From: Jackrogersella multiformis
Lineage: Eukaryota; Ascomycota; Sordariomycetes; Xylariales; Hypoxylaceae
Assembly: GCA_902806575.1 (NCBI GenBank)
Contig: CADCXD010000010.1
Location: 620,001 to 684,000 of the forward strand
Direction: 5' to 3'
DNA: 64,000 bases
A program made the position numbers and the translations under genes. Each line of letters starts with the position of its first letter. Positions within the stretch are counted from its first letter, which is position 1. The notes beneath the pieces are model-generated. The model did not search any database. It was not told the DNA's origin and saw only the letters and a list, made by a program, of their open reading frames with translations. Shown one piece after another: positions 39,456-51,661 of this stretch.

Positions 39456-42400
39456 TTATGCGTGAATACCATCCTTCATGAAACGGCCTAGTTGTTTCGC
39501 CATGTCGCCATGCATCATCGAGAAGTGGTTGCCGGGCATGTGATGGAACGTCATCTTCTCGATGTCGAGGAACTCGTCCCAACGGTTGGGTCCGAAGTCC
39601 GATCGGTTGTCGAGGAGGAAGAGAGCATGGCCGGTAGGATACGGGTCGGGCCGGGGGTCGGTGGGGAGCTTGCAGACGCCATCCTCACACCAGATAGTCG
39701 TGACCTTGGGGCACTTGTCCTTGGGGATCGGCTCGGCGGTATAATTGGACAAAGCGGTGACCGACGCGGCGAAATGAGGGAGCAGCCACGAGGGAATCTT
39801 CTTGGCCTCGGCGCCGTCGCCTTCTCCGAGGAGGCCGATCTCCGCAAACCAGGCGTGAAGACCAGAAGGTAGAGGCTCGATGGTGACGGGGCAAGGCGCG
39901 TCGATGATAAGGAGGTGGGAGACTTCATCGCCGGCCTTGGTAAGCTGGTTGACGATTTCGTAAGCGATGACTCCACCCGCAGACCAACCGGAGACGGCAT
40001 AGGGACCCTGTGGCTGGCGGCGCTTCATTTCCTCAATGAACTTGGTCGCCATTCCGTACACACCGCAGAGATACTCCTCGGGGGTTCTCATGAAAGGCGA
40101 GAACATACCCCAGACGGCGACATCGGGGCCGAGCTCCGAGATCTCCGTGTAGGATGTGGCGCTGCCGCTTCCATCGGGGATCATGAAAAGCTGCCTGGTG
40201 GCAGTTCGGTGGTTTCCTTGAAGGAGGACGGATGTCGCCTTTCGGTGGGGGAACGCGTCAACAACCGACGAAGACTTAGTGATGATCGTCTGGGTTTTAG
40301 TGATGGTCTTCGACTCAGTCTTAACCTTAGGCGCTTTGGGAGCAGCAGGCTTCGGGGCGGGCGCGACACGCTTGGGCTTATCTTCAATGCCAAGGGTACG
40401 CTCGATGTCCTTAAGAGAAGGGTTGTGGCCTAGTAGATCACCGGGGATATTGAGTCCGGTCTTCTCACGAAGGATACCCAAGATCGACAGGCTCATGAGT
40501 GAGTCCATGCCAAGCGCAGCTAGGTCGGGAGCAGCGATTACTTCCTCGACTTCAACGCCCATCTCAGCGCAGATGGTCTCGCGTATCATCTGTTGAAGCT
40601 CGCTGTTGCTTCCAGAGTCAGCTGGTGCAGAATCACCCTTTACCGAACCCTTGTCACTTTCGCCAGGAGTGGTGACTTCGGAGTCAGACTCGATATCATC
40701 ATCACTGTCGGAGGTACCACTTGAGCCGCTTGACTCCGAGATAATAACCGTGGTGGTAGATTCGAATTGAGCGAGGAACTTCTTGAAGGCACCAACGGTG
40801 GGATGGTCATTAAATGCATGAGAGTCGACATTGAGCTCGAGTTCCTCGCGAAGACGGCCGCTAATGGTAAGACCCATTAGAGAGTCGACGCCGAGATCAG
40901 CGAAGGCGATGTTGTCCGCTAACTCATCATGGCTTACACCAGTCTCCTTGGAAACGATCTCCATAACTTGAACAACGACGGAGGTCTGAGCGAGTTTCTT
41001 GTTGACGGCTGGGAGGTTAGAGCTGGTGACCTGCTTCTTCTCTTTCGCAGGAGCCTTGGCGGCGGCAGGTTTAACAGCCGGAGCAGCGCGAGCAGCAGAA
41101 GCACCTGGTGGGGGAAGGACGACGTTGAGAACCTTACGAGGGATAGACTGGAAACGGATATCGCCGCCAACACCAATGAGCCTTTCTCCGTCGAAGATGT
41201 AAGCATCACCGGCCATCATCTTGGTACCCTTGACGGGCTGCATGCGGATGTAAGTCTGGTAAGACTTAGAGGCACTGAGTCGCTCGGCAAACCGCATGCT
41301 GCCCCAGCCATGGGAAATGAAGACCTGCTCACGGGAGTCGACAGCATCAGTGCCGTTTACGATGAAGCCGGAGATGTGGCAGACAGAGTCGATCCAGTAG
41401 GGTGCGGTACGGAAAGTACCGTCCTCTGGCGAGGTTTGGAAAACGACCTTGGCCGTTGCCTCACAGGTTTCACTGTTTAGGATGACGGACTCCATGCCTT
41501 GGTACTGCGGTGAATAGTCGACCAAGGCAGTAAAGAGTTTATAAGCGATCCCCCGGCTGACCTTTGAAGCTTCACCACGCTGTTCAGCAGTCTTAAGAGC
41601 ATCGACACGTGCTTTTATCAAGTAGTTGACACGTTCGAACTCGTCCAACCACTGTTGCTTGTCCCCGAAGTAAACCTTGCAGATGGCATGCTCGGCCTTC
41701 TGGGCACCTTCACCACTAATAAATTTGACATCAGCGAAATTCTCCACGGCGTTGGCCTTGACTTCCATGCGTAACATCTGGCTCGCTGCCTTGGCGTCGA
41801 AAATAAGAGTCTTCGTAACTTCCATGTGAGCAACATTCATACCAATGTCCTTGATTTCAGGGCGCAAAAGACCATAAGCATATTCGCAGATAGTCTCGGC
41901 CATATCAGCGTACAAAGTCGACGGGGTTAAGGTGACTCCGTTGCAACGATGACCTAAGCAGATCTTTCGAAGGTTCTCCTCGGCCAAGTCGGATTCGGTC
42001 TCAAGGATGGCAATGTCACCCTTGACTTCTTCCTTGGTGATCTTTTGGACAGTAGTAGTAGACAATTTCGGTCTACTCGGTTCGATAGCCTTAGGAGCGG
42101 TCAAAGCACCACGGTTCTTCGTAAGACACCATTCGCCAGTGTATTGCAGCCAATAGTTCTTGAGGTCGAAACTATATGCAGGGAGATCCAAAAGACGAAC
42201 TGATGCGTCGAAGTCGCGGTGGAATTCGTTCCAGTCGATGTTCAAACCGGCAGAGTGAAGTGTGCACAAAGTTGCACTGAGAGTCTTGTAGGTGGCCTCA
42301 TTGCGGCGTAATGTTGGGACAGCGATGGTGCTAGCACCGAAGGCTGCCTTGACCATGTTGGCACAAACAGGGTGGGGACCAACCTCGAGCCAAGCGGTCT

Positions 42401-45400
42401 TCTCATCGATGACACCGGATTGCTGGGCGGATACGAGACCACCAAGGAAGTTAACAGCATCACGAGCGTGGTTTCGGAGGTAAGCAGGGTTGATAGGCTC
42501 GCCATCGAGGAGCTTGCCGTGTAGAGGAGAGATAACCGGAATCTTAGGCTTTTCAAAGTGAACTGAACGAGCTAGCTTCTCGAAGTCGTCTAGAATTGGC
42601 TCTACCTGGGCAGAGTGGAAGGCGAAAGGTACCTTGAGCTGCGTGCACTTAAAGCCAGCGTTACCAAGTTGCTCAGCGATCTCGGCCACCTCTGTAGAAG
42701 TACCACTAAGGACCGTCTCCCGCGGACCATTGATGCAGGCAATGTTGGTTGTTGCTGCACGGTCACCAAGTGCTTCCGTGACAGTCTCAACGGATCCTTG
42801 AACAGCCAGCATTGCGTGGGTGCCAGCGGTGCATTTCTCGACAAGGAGACGAGCACGAGCACCAACCAAGAAGATGGTGTCGCTGGCAGTTAGGACACCT
42901 GCGATGTGGAGGGCAGCGTACTCGCCTAGACTGTGACCTAAGACGGCACTGGGCTTGATGCCCCAAGAAATCCAAAGTTTAGCAAGCGCCATCTCAAAAG
43001 AGGCTAGCCCTAGCTGAACGACAACAGGAGAGAGCTTCTGTACCTCGGGCTCGGTTCCATCTATGAGAGAGAGGAAAGATGGGAAACCATGGATACGAGC
43101 AAGTTGGTCGTATTCAGTAATGGCCTGGCGAAAGATGGAATAGTGAGCGTAAAGGTCTCTACCAAGGCCGGCGTAGTGGGATCCCTGGCCGGTAAACATA
43201 AATGCAACCTTGGGCTGCTCAGGGGAAACAGGTACGAAGGTAGAATTTAGGCGCTCCTTGATTGCTTCTTGAGCCTCGACCAGGCTAGAAGCCGTCACGT
43301 TCATGCGCCAGTAGTGCTGAATCTTGCGAGCAGTCGTAGTGTATGCCACATGAGACACAGAAGTAGACGGGTTTTCTTCCATCCACTTGACGAGGTTTTC
43401 GGCATTTCTAATCATAGCAGCCTTTGACTTAGCAGTTACGGTAATGACATGTTGGCTGCGAGGATCCACGGTGGCCGTCTTGTAGCGCGGGCCGTCCTCG
43501 AGCAGAATACCGGTGTTACCACCAGCAGCGCTGAAGTTGTTCACAAAAACTCGTCTTGGCTTTCCGTCCTTTCGGACGAAGGGCGTCTTGTGAAATGCAA
43601 TGTTGACGCCACGGTCGCCGAGATCTGTCGGGAAGGCCTTGTTGATCTCTTTCTTAATGCCGATGTGAGGCGGAATGGCATTCTTCCTCAGCATCATTAG
43701 AACTTTGATGAGTGCAGTGACGCCAGAAGCAGCTTCACCGTGACCAATGTTTGCCTTCACTGTACGCGGGAACAAATGAAAAGCATTAGCATAAGGCCTT
43801 GATATGAGTGATAATTTAGAAGGATTACTTACCTGCACCAAGATAGAGAGGCCTATCCGCAGGTCTGTGCCGGCTAGCGGGAGCAAATACGTCCGTGACA
43901 GATACCATCTCGGTACCATCTCCAGCCTGAGTACCTGTCCCATGCATTTCAACGTAGTCCACGTCAAGTGGGTCCACACCAGCGTCATCAAGGATGGCAG
44001 AAGAGAGGATAGATTGAGTTGGACCGTGGGGATGCGTGATAGAAATAGCATCAGCCGAGTGATTTGTCTGAGCGCCGAGAATGACAGCAAGGATATTATC
44101 CTTTTCTGCCAACGCGTCGTCGAGACGCTTGACAATCACCGACGCACAACCGTCAGCACGGCAATAGCCGTCTGCATCATTGTCGAACGTGTTGCAGTTA
44201 TGCTCTTTGGAGAGGAACTGCCCACGGCTCAAACCAGAGAAAATATCTGAATTGGTCATACAGGAGAGACCGCCAACTATGGCGGTGTCGCACTCCTTTG
44301 CCCTCAATGATGTGCAAGCAACTTGGAGCGCAGCAGCACTAGACGAACACGCTGTGTCGATGTTCATACTTGGGCCGCTGAACCCAAAGTGGTAGTTGAT
44401 TCTACCTGGCCCGAAGGCTCGCACACCGCCGGTGATGTAGTACGTGTCAACTTCTTGGGCAGCATTGATTTCTCGCCAGTCATCAGATGTCTGGCCGTAA
44501 AAGGTACCAATACGATCAAGCCTCGTGGATGGCGTTCGGTTCGGCACGTAGCCGGACATCTCGAGAGCCTCATAAGCAGTAGTCAAGGCTAGACGCTGCA
44601 TCGGATCTGTCTGAAAAGCTTCACGAGGCGACATGTTGAAGAATCGAGGGTCAAAGTGCCCGGGGTTCTCAATCCAGTTGCCGTATGGCGTATGGCTGGT
44701 GTTTATTGCTTTTCCGGTCGGATCGTAGTGAGTATCAACCGGAAACCGGTCAGCTGGAACAACACGATGGGCGTCTATACCCTTTTCGAGAAGTTCCCAG
44801 AGAGCTTCGTGGCTAGCTGAATCCGGGAAGCGACCTGCCATACCGACGATGGCTAGTTTGCAGCTACCAGTAGATCCATGGTTGCCAATAGAGGTCGTTG
44901 TAGTCTCACGAGAAACCTGAGGAGGCTGCCTTAGTATAACCTCCGCCTTAGTCTGTGATCGCAAGACATTGGCTAAAGTGCTTGCAGCCTGTGTTGGGCC
45001 AAATGGAATGACTAAGATACGGGAACCTTCGAATCCCCGTGCCTCATTGGCGTTTCCGCTCAGAGTCTTATGGAATATTAGTGATTCATTGAGAATCTCG
45101 TGGACCACGGCTGCGAGGAGGGCTTTGGTATCTGTCTCAGGGAACGGTACACCAGTTACGCAGGACATAACAACGCTTCGAGGTTTCGATCCTGCAAGGG
45201 CCGCAGTGACCACCTCATCATCAAGTCGAAGCATCTTCCTGATGTCTACCATACCATGTAAATGCGGTGCATGGTACGGGCCATACACTGGAATGGCTGT
45301 GGGCCTAGATTCGAACAAATCTTTGCTAAATAAAGACCGCAGCGTAGTTGGCGGACCAGATATCGCGATATTATTCGCAGACACAGCGCTGACATAAGCT

Positions 45401-46113
45401 TGCGCGGCTTGAGATATTCCCTTATGAAACATTAGATGCAATGCGGTGTATCAGGAGCTTAGAGTATCTCACCTCTGATTCATGGAATTCTGCAAGAATA
45501 GACTTCGCCTCCGCTTCCTGAGCGGCAGGGAGAACATACGTCCAACTCTCTGACATTTCACTCGACGGGCTAAGCCTCTCTGCGAATGAAGCCACGTGGG
45601 ATCCTGTCCTGAATGCCATCAAGACGACTTGAATGGCGATCGGAAGAAGGGTAGAGAGCGAATTGCTCGATGCAATAGCAGTTGCGGCGAAGAGTCCGGT
45701 GCAAAGCCCGGAAAGCTTCGTGTTCTTGTGATCGGTAACATCTTCGTATTCCTTTTCGGACCGGCTATCCCAAGGTGTTAGTAGATATTCGTGATCGACG
45801 TGACCTCGTTGAACTCATACTCGATGTAATGTGCTAGCTGTGCTATGCATAGTAAGGCGCTATCAATTCCCGGGAACTTAAGTTTTTGCGCGTGGTATCT
45901 CTCGTTGAGCTGTTGTAGTGTTCTAAATATCGGAATCTTTCGTCGTTCTTCTCTCGGCAGTCGGTCGATCTCGTCTCTTAGAGCATCACCAGCTAGCCGG
46001 AGGAATTCCTTTGATAGAACACTCGGGTTCCCTCGTCTGTAGAAATCTGCCAGGAAACCATGAGTGTCGAGACTCTGATCCCCGAAGAGGAGAAATGCTA
46101 TCTGGTCCGCCAT
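39456..46113 (-). CDS. PKS1: Non-reducing polyketide synthase, 1,3,6,8-tetrahydroxynaphthalene (melanin) synthase
   Basis: Iterative type I PKS that builds 1,3,6,8-tetrahydroxynaphthalene, the DHN-melanin precursor. Exons on the minus strand: 46113-45821, 45764-45473, 45420-43833 and 43759-39456. Introns are 56, 52 and 73 nt with GT/AG ends and matching phases, giving 2158 aa. Domains: SAT about 1-250 (GLCTG nucleophile motif); KS about 382-800 (Cys553 in DTACSSS); malonyl-transacylase about 905-1225 (Ser1001 in GHSLGEY); product template about 1300-1605 (His1328 in GHRCNG, Asp1515 in WIDSV); ACP1 (Ser1684, GVDSL); ACP2 (Ser1811, GMDSL); thioesterase/Claisen cyclase about 1900-2158 (Ser1984 in GWSAGG, Asp2011, His2136). 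No reducing domain is present. The start MADQIAFLLFGDQSLDTHGF is typical of Colletotrichum Pks1-type melanin synthases. All catalytic residues are intact, so the enzyme should be functional. Confidence 0.97.
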
Positions 46114-46195
46114 CGTTTCTGTGATGGGTGAGGCTGGTGGTGTTTGTTGATTGTATGATATTCCAAGCCTAGGGTGGTGGCCGAGGTGTCTTTCA

Positions 46196-46208
46196 CTTAT
46201 ATATATCA
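46196..46208 (-). promoter_or_regulatory. TATA box of the melanin PKS
   Basis: On the minus strand the sequence reads GATATATATAAG, centred about 88 bp upstream of the PKS ATG at 46113. This is a good position for a TATA element with a short 5' UTR, and no other TATA-like stretch is as close. Confidence 0.55.
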
Positions 46209-47576
46209 GATCAACACAACTCCACTCGAACAAAGCTAGCCCGAACTAAATTTAACACGAAGGCAGTGTCTAGTCCCATGTGTGTGATATCTACCTAGGC
46301 GTCACGACTAGATGCCAGGGGAGGGGGGTGCAGAGAGGAAACTGTGAACTCACTCCCTGGTCCCCATATAGTACCTCCAATTAGTCCGGCATCGTTCGAT
46401 TCTCGGTGACCGAAGGTTCATGGAAGATAAGCGTTATGTTTCCATTTTAGGAGAGAGTAATTGGGTGATAGGGCTGCCACCTAGCTTAGGTGGATATTCC
46501 ATGTCTTGTCCGAAGGATACTGGTCGATACAGGAGGCAAAACTGTGACGTCTCGACCTTTCCTCCTTTGGGCCGAATGGCCCAGGGACTGGCTGGCTGGC
46601 TGTATATTTCCAATTCCCGGCCACTACTGCACATGCCTATGGCATATAACAGCGAGCTTGTATTGTTCGGGGAATAGGGGTTCTGCTGCCCTGACTAATT
46701 TGAGGCTCCCTCGCGCGTGCTGCTCGCAAAGGCCTAGTGAATCTAACACAAAGGGTATAGCTCCTTTGAAACTGCGCACGGGAAAGCGTGTGGATGCTCA
46801 TCTTCCGGGTTTCCAATGAATTTCTGGTAATCTTACTTAGGCGCCAAACGGTGGGTCGTTGATGGTTGACCGTTGGGGATGTCCGCCGAGAGGTGCAGCA
46901 GCAGTAAGCTTTCTAGTGCACGTCAGGACGGACGAGAATGGAAAAAAAAACTGTACCGTATTCAGTAAACCCCACCACGAGAATAAGAAAAAATGAAAAG
47001 GGAATATCGTAATAGGGCAAGATGAGACCAATCCCTCAGTAAAGGAATCATTGTGTCTCACTGAAGAAAATGAACTAGGGCACCGGCGCCACCAGCTTTG
47101 GGTGTGAACGAAGGATTTGTTATCGTCCATCTTCATGGATTTCTCATGAACGTCCCGGCTGAGAAAGCTCAGCCCTGTTGCCTAGAGACGATATGTCGTT
47201 TCTTTGCTAATCAATGTACATACATAGGTGTAACTAACATAACCAGCAATAGGGAATCAACGGCGGCTGTGGATACGGCGGCAATGCAGATGAGCCGCAT
47301 CGGGGCTTTTCTTGATGTAGTTTAGCCTAGGCTAATCGTCTCGAACGTCTATTTCCTACTTAGAAGCTAGCAGATATACATACGCCAGCCACTTACAAGA
47401 AGGTATTGAGTACGACCGAGACTATTCCGTGTATTATTCTGGTATGTCTTGCCATGCTGCCATGGCAAGGGGCGCACAATGTGTACAATGTCTCTCACCA
47501 TTGTCTCGGGATTTCACCTCACAATGGAACTTTCTGTCCCTCTCATACCAGATGGCAAAATAGTAAAATTGCCTGG

Positions 47577-47614
47577 CATGTGCATGTGCATGTGCATGAG
47601 CGTGAGCATGAGCA
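47577..47614. repeat. Imperfect hexamer tandem CATGTG/CATGAG
   Basis: Three CATGTG units run into CATGAG and CGTGAG variants. Simple-sequence repeat in gene-free DNA. Confidence 0.85.
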
Positions 47615-47652
47615 GGAGTATGGGTGTTCTCCAGCTACACCTAGCTATTCAT

Positions 47653-47722
47653 CTACCTACCTCTAGGTTGGTACCTAGGTAGGTACATAGGCACATATAT
47701 AGGCACATAGGCACATAGGCGC
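47653..47722. repeat. Palindrome cluster joined to a CACATAGG tandem
   Basis: CTACCTACCTCTAGG and GGTACCTAGGTAGGTAC at 47654-47687 run directly into repeated ACATAGGC units up to 47720. The half-site TAGG thus grades into a simple tandem, hinting that the dispersed motif expands by slippage. Confidence 0.7.
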
Positions 47723-48093
47723 ATTTGTGCCATACCTATTGCCCATAGTTTGTACGTGGTGTACCATACCTAGCACATAGTATGATGAACTGTGACAGCA
47801 TGCCGACAACCACACGGACGTGGCTAAGCTGTTTTGAGAAATAGTGGCAAGGGTTTCAACATGATAATGGAGAATTCCAGAGTTTAATTCTGAATCTGGC
47901 GTTGTCCGTGAGGGCTGGGAAGTATTAGTATTATTTGTTTGACATGTTGGTTGCACTACACTTAATTGTGGCTGTTCTGTGTATGTAAAGTTGAAGTTGA
48001 ACAAGATAAAATCCTTCCATTCTGACTTCCTTCGTCTCGACCCTGAGTTAGGTAAGTCTTAACTTAGTTCAACCTGTTAAAGAAAAATATACA

Positions 48094-48353
48094 TTAGGTA
48101 CCTAGGTACCTAGTCTAGTCTAGTGTGGGTACCTAGGTACGTCTTAATAAAGTTTTTACTAGGTACTTATTATACGAATAAATACTTTAAGTCGGTTATA
48201 AGAATAGGTAGATATATACCTTTTAAGGTAAAGACTAAATACGTGTATGCTTAAATACCTAGGTACTGATTAGCTGTATTTATTTACGCAGTTTTATACT
48301 ATGTAATCTTTAATATTTTTATTTTTATTTTCATCTACCTACCTAGGTACCTA
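48094..48353. repeat. TA-rich segment with AvrII-palindrome copies
   Basis: AGGTACCTAGGTACCTAG at 48096-48113, GTACCTAGGTAC at 48129-48140, TACCTAGGTA at about 48257-48266 and CTACCTACCTAGGTACC at 48335-48351 lie in DNA that is otherwise mostly A and T with many TA steps. Mutation by RIP is one explanation, but no parent element was identified. Confidence 0.65.
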
Positions 48354-51300
48354 TATCATACAAGTCTCATTAAATATTTATAATATATCTAATACTCCCC
48401 TCCCTTACAGCCAGCTACCGAGCTATCTGTATTTCAATATATAGCAAATCATCCCTAATATGATGTACATAACACCAGCTAGGTTATTCTTATTTCTTAA
48501 TCGTCGCCCCATGATGTGCGACTTTAGAAGCACTTAATCCGGCATATGCAAGTGGACTAACTAAACTGGCAGACTGGATAGCTACCTCTGTACTCGCGTA
48601 CCTACCTTGGGACCTACCTACATATGTAGGCAAGTACCTAACGAACGGGTAAGGGACTTGCGGACCAACATTATTCCAGGTCCTAAATAAATAGACTTTG
48701 CGCCACGTGGGATAAATTAATGTAAAGAAACTCCATAGTACCTGTGTAATTCCAATTCTAGAACTTTACCACTCCGTACTTCTACCCCATAATACTACAT
48801 CCCATCATACAATCTTACAACATACAATACACATATGTACACACAGACATTCCTTCGCGTGGCTTATTCCCATACTACACGCCTACAACACCTGCATATG
48901 TATACTCATTCTGGTATTATTTTATCTCGCAGGATTCTCCCTTACGCGGGCTTTGTTCACCGCAATCACGGACCTCAAAAAGATAACTATTCGTTCATGG
49001 CAGACAGGCTTCATATGCTTGGTCCAAAATCGTGTTTGTTATCAAAGCTGACGGCTTCTATCTCACCACCCATACCGCGGCGCTCTCCCGTTCGTCCGGT
49101 AAATGTGCCCTCTTCCGAAGCTACTAAAACATATCCATGAACGAGATATGTAGCTACTTATCCATGGATGCTCAAATATGATTGGATTTTAAGGGGTCGG
49201 TCTGGCCGCACAACGAGTGATGAGAACCGGACCTCCGGCCCATTATCGTACATATCCAAAGCCAGATGCGCTGGGCCAAATTGCTTATGCATGTCGACTA
49301 CCTACTGTACCCAGCAGGGCACTATTCTTCAAGAAGTCAAGTAAGTCATTCAGGTAGACGCGACTGCGGTATAGCCCATTAGTATGTATTATGGGTTCCT
49401 GAATAGCTTCCTTGCTAGTGCTACATGCAAGGCTAATGCTTATACTGATAAAGTGCACCCATTGGCCTGGTTACTGTCTACCAGATCCAGTCTTACCCGG
49501 ATCGACGAGCAGTTGAACCTGCATGTAAAGCACGCTTCTTCTGCCTGTGCTGAATATGTTACATGCTTCACCGTGTCCCACTCTCACGCGGGACCGGACT
49601 AGCCACAGGTCTCGTCACAGGTCTCGTCACGGCCGCATAGAATCACTCGAAGCTCTAGACCAGAGATCAGCCCCTAACTTTCCCATCCTCAGCTGTTCAG
49701 CCAAAATGTCCCTTGCAATTGGCTTTAGTACGATACAAAGTTCTCGAACAACGATTGATGTGTCGTATCCCATGGTGTGCGCTTACAGTGGTATCTAGAA
49801 CGATGCCAAGCCGGTCCTGGCCTACCTACCTACCTACCTAGGGAGTCAGCATGGTCTTATTGTTCCTAGTCGACCGTCTTACAAATCATCATACCGCGTA
49901 TTCCTTTTTTGTATTGGTACGCCGTCTAGATAAAAGTCCATCTTACATCATACGGAATCAATCATAATGGCCTGACAACACGGATAACATGTTCTGCAAT
50001 CGAAACAGTCCAGAGTTTGTCTCCATGGGTGTAAACCTGGTACACACGGCCCAAGAGAAGCACTCAACGACGACCCGTAACGTGATTGCATTTGGTTTCC
50101 ATTTTAACGATATCCTTTAAGTCATAGGTATCTTGCATGTAGAAGACCGCCACTCGATACATTTACGCGGTTTTTGGTTAACCTATATCAATCGTCTGAT
50201 AATCTTTTGACAGTGTTTAGAACTAGAGGCATTGCAGGAGGGTGATGGAACACCGCATCAACGACGTTGAAGATAGCTTCCTCTATCTTCAGCTCATCCC
50301 TCATGCCCGTTTCGGACCCGGGTTAAAGGATCCCCAGTTTGGGGATATTGTTAAAAATTTTGGCCGTGTCTAGTTTCCGTGGGGATTTCAGCCTTCTAAT
50401 CCAGTGGGCTCGCTCCATCTGTGCTGACAATGTGCAATGCCGAATTCTGCAGGTCGACTTATCGGAAGGCCCAGGCAGAAAGATAGAATGCTTACCTAGC
50501 TAGGTACCTAGCTGCCCAGGTAGATAGTTTAGCTAAGCGTAAGCTGAACAGACATATCTCGTGCGACGGCGGCCAGGAACAATGCCTCCCTTGCACGGAC
50601 CTGTCGAATGAAGCTTCTGCAAGCTAAAATGGCTTCCGCGAAGCCGAACCTAGGACGTTATCTCAGACTTTTAACCATAGGGCTGACGACAGATCCCTCG
50701 GGTGACTAATTGTCCCGCCGATACGGCAACGAATGCCTGTCCGAAATTACCTTTACTATGTAGGTAGTAGCTTCGGGTAGCAACGCCTCTGGCTCTGTTT
50801 GTAATTAGTAAACCGAGCCAGGCAAGCAAGCTAGCAAGGGGCTGTGATAGCAACGGTTACCAGCCAGGTCTGCGGCCCTGATCCTTCGTGTATCTAAAGG
50901 GGAGTCCGTGGGCCCGATGTTCAGCTCGAATGCGGATGGATCCCATCGATGGAGAACTAACCGAGATGCGCATATGTTAACACGATGAGATCGTCTAGTT
51001 TCGCAAGAGGCTATGCACGCAAATTTCCCGACTGGCTGGCTCGCACCAGGCGGAGGATTCGGTGTTTGGCTATCGTCAACGGGGTGGACGTGTGGCGCCC
51101 CGATTTTTACCTAATTCCTCGAAGCGCTTTCGAGCAAAGTATGTAAGCTTACATTAGCTTGGCTGCATCTGCTTCACAGAGTACTATTCTGATTTCCGGG
51201 CAGCCTAGACATGCATTGGAAATTGAAAGATATCATTATGGTCTTATGGTATAGATTTTTAAATATCGGGGCGAATATGTACGTTGGTGACCTTTCCCAG

Positions 51301-51661
51301 TATCTCCTGTACACCCAGCATCCACAGGATGTTACCACGTTAAACAACCAAACTCGAATTCACTAAGTATAGATTATAGCCAACGAAAAAATTCTAAACC
51401 GTGAAGTAAAGTCCGTATATGTGCCTATCCATTACCGGCAATTAGTCGTTCATCCTCTGAAGGGAAGAATCTGTTGGTAAAAATGGAGGAAGCCCCTTTT
51501 CCCTACATCTGAATACCAATCTAGGATTTTCTAGTGCATTCAATTTAGTAATTTTTATTTTTATTTTTTCTTTCTTATTATTCAACTTGAGGCATTATAC
51601 ACGGAACTACACCCTAGAGGTTAGCAACTAGACTCGTTAATGAGGATGGATAGAGTGAGAC

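Larger units (their letters stand above)
46114..51661. other. Gene-free region upstream of the PKS
   Basis: The first 150 bases hold the PKS promoter with a TATA box. Beyond that no coding frame with a domain is seen. The stretch contains CATGTG/CATGAG repeats at 47577-47614, palindrome clusters at 47653-47690, 48094-48353, 49821-49842 and about 50492-50530, and a strongly TA-rich segment at about 48150-48400 that looks mutation-degraded. Confidence 0.6.

Noticed and set aside
43804..45397. Plus-strand frames within the PKS
   Set aside because: They lie entirely opposite conserved KS and SAT coding sequence and are antisense shadows.
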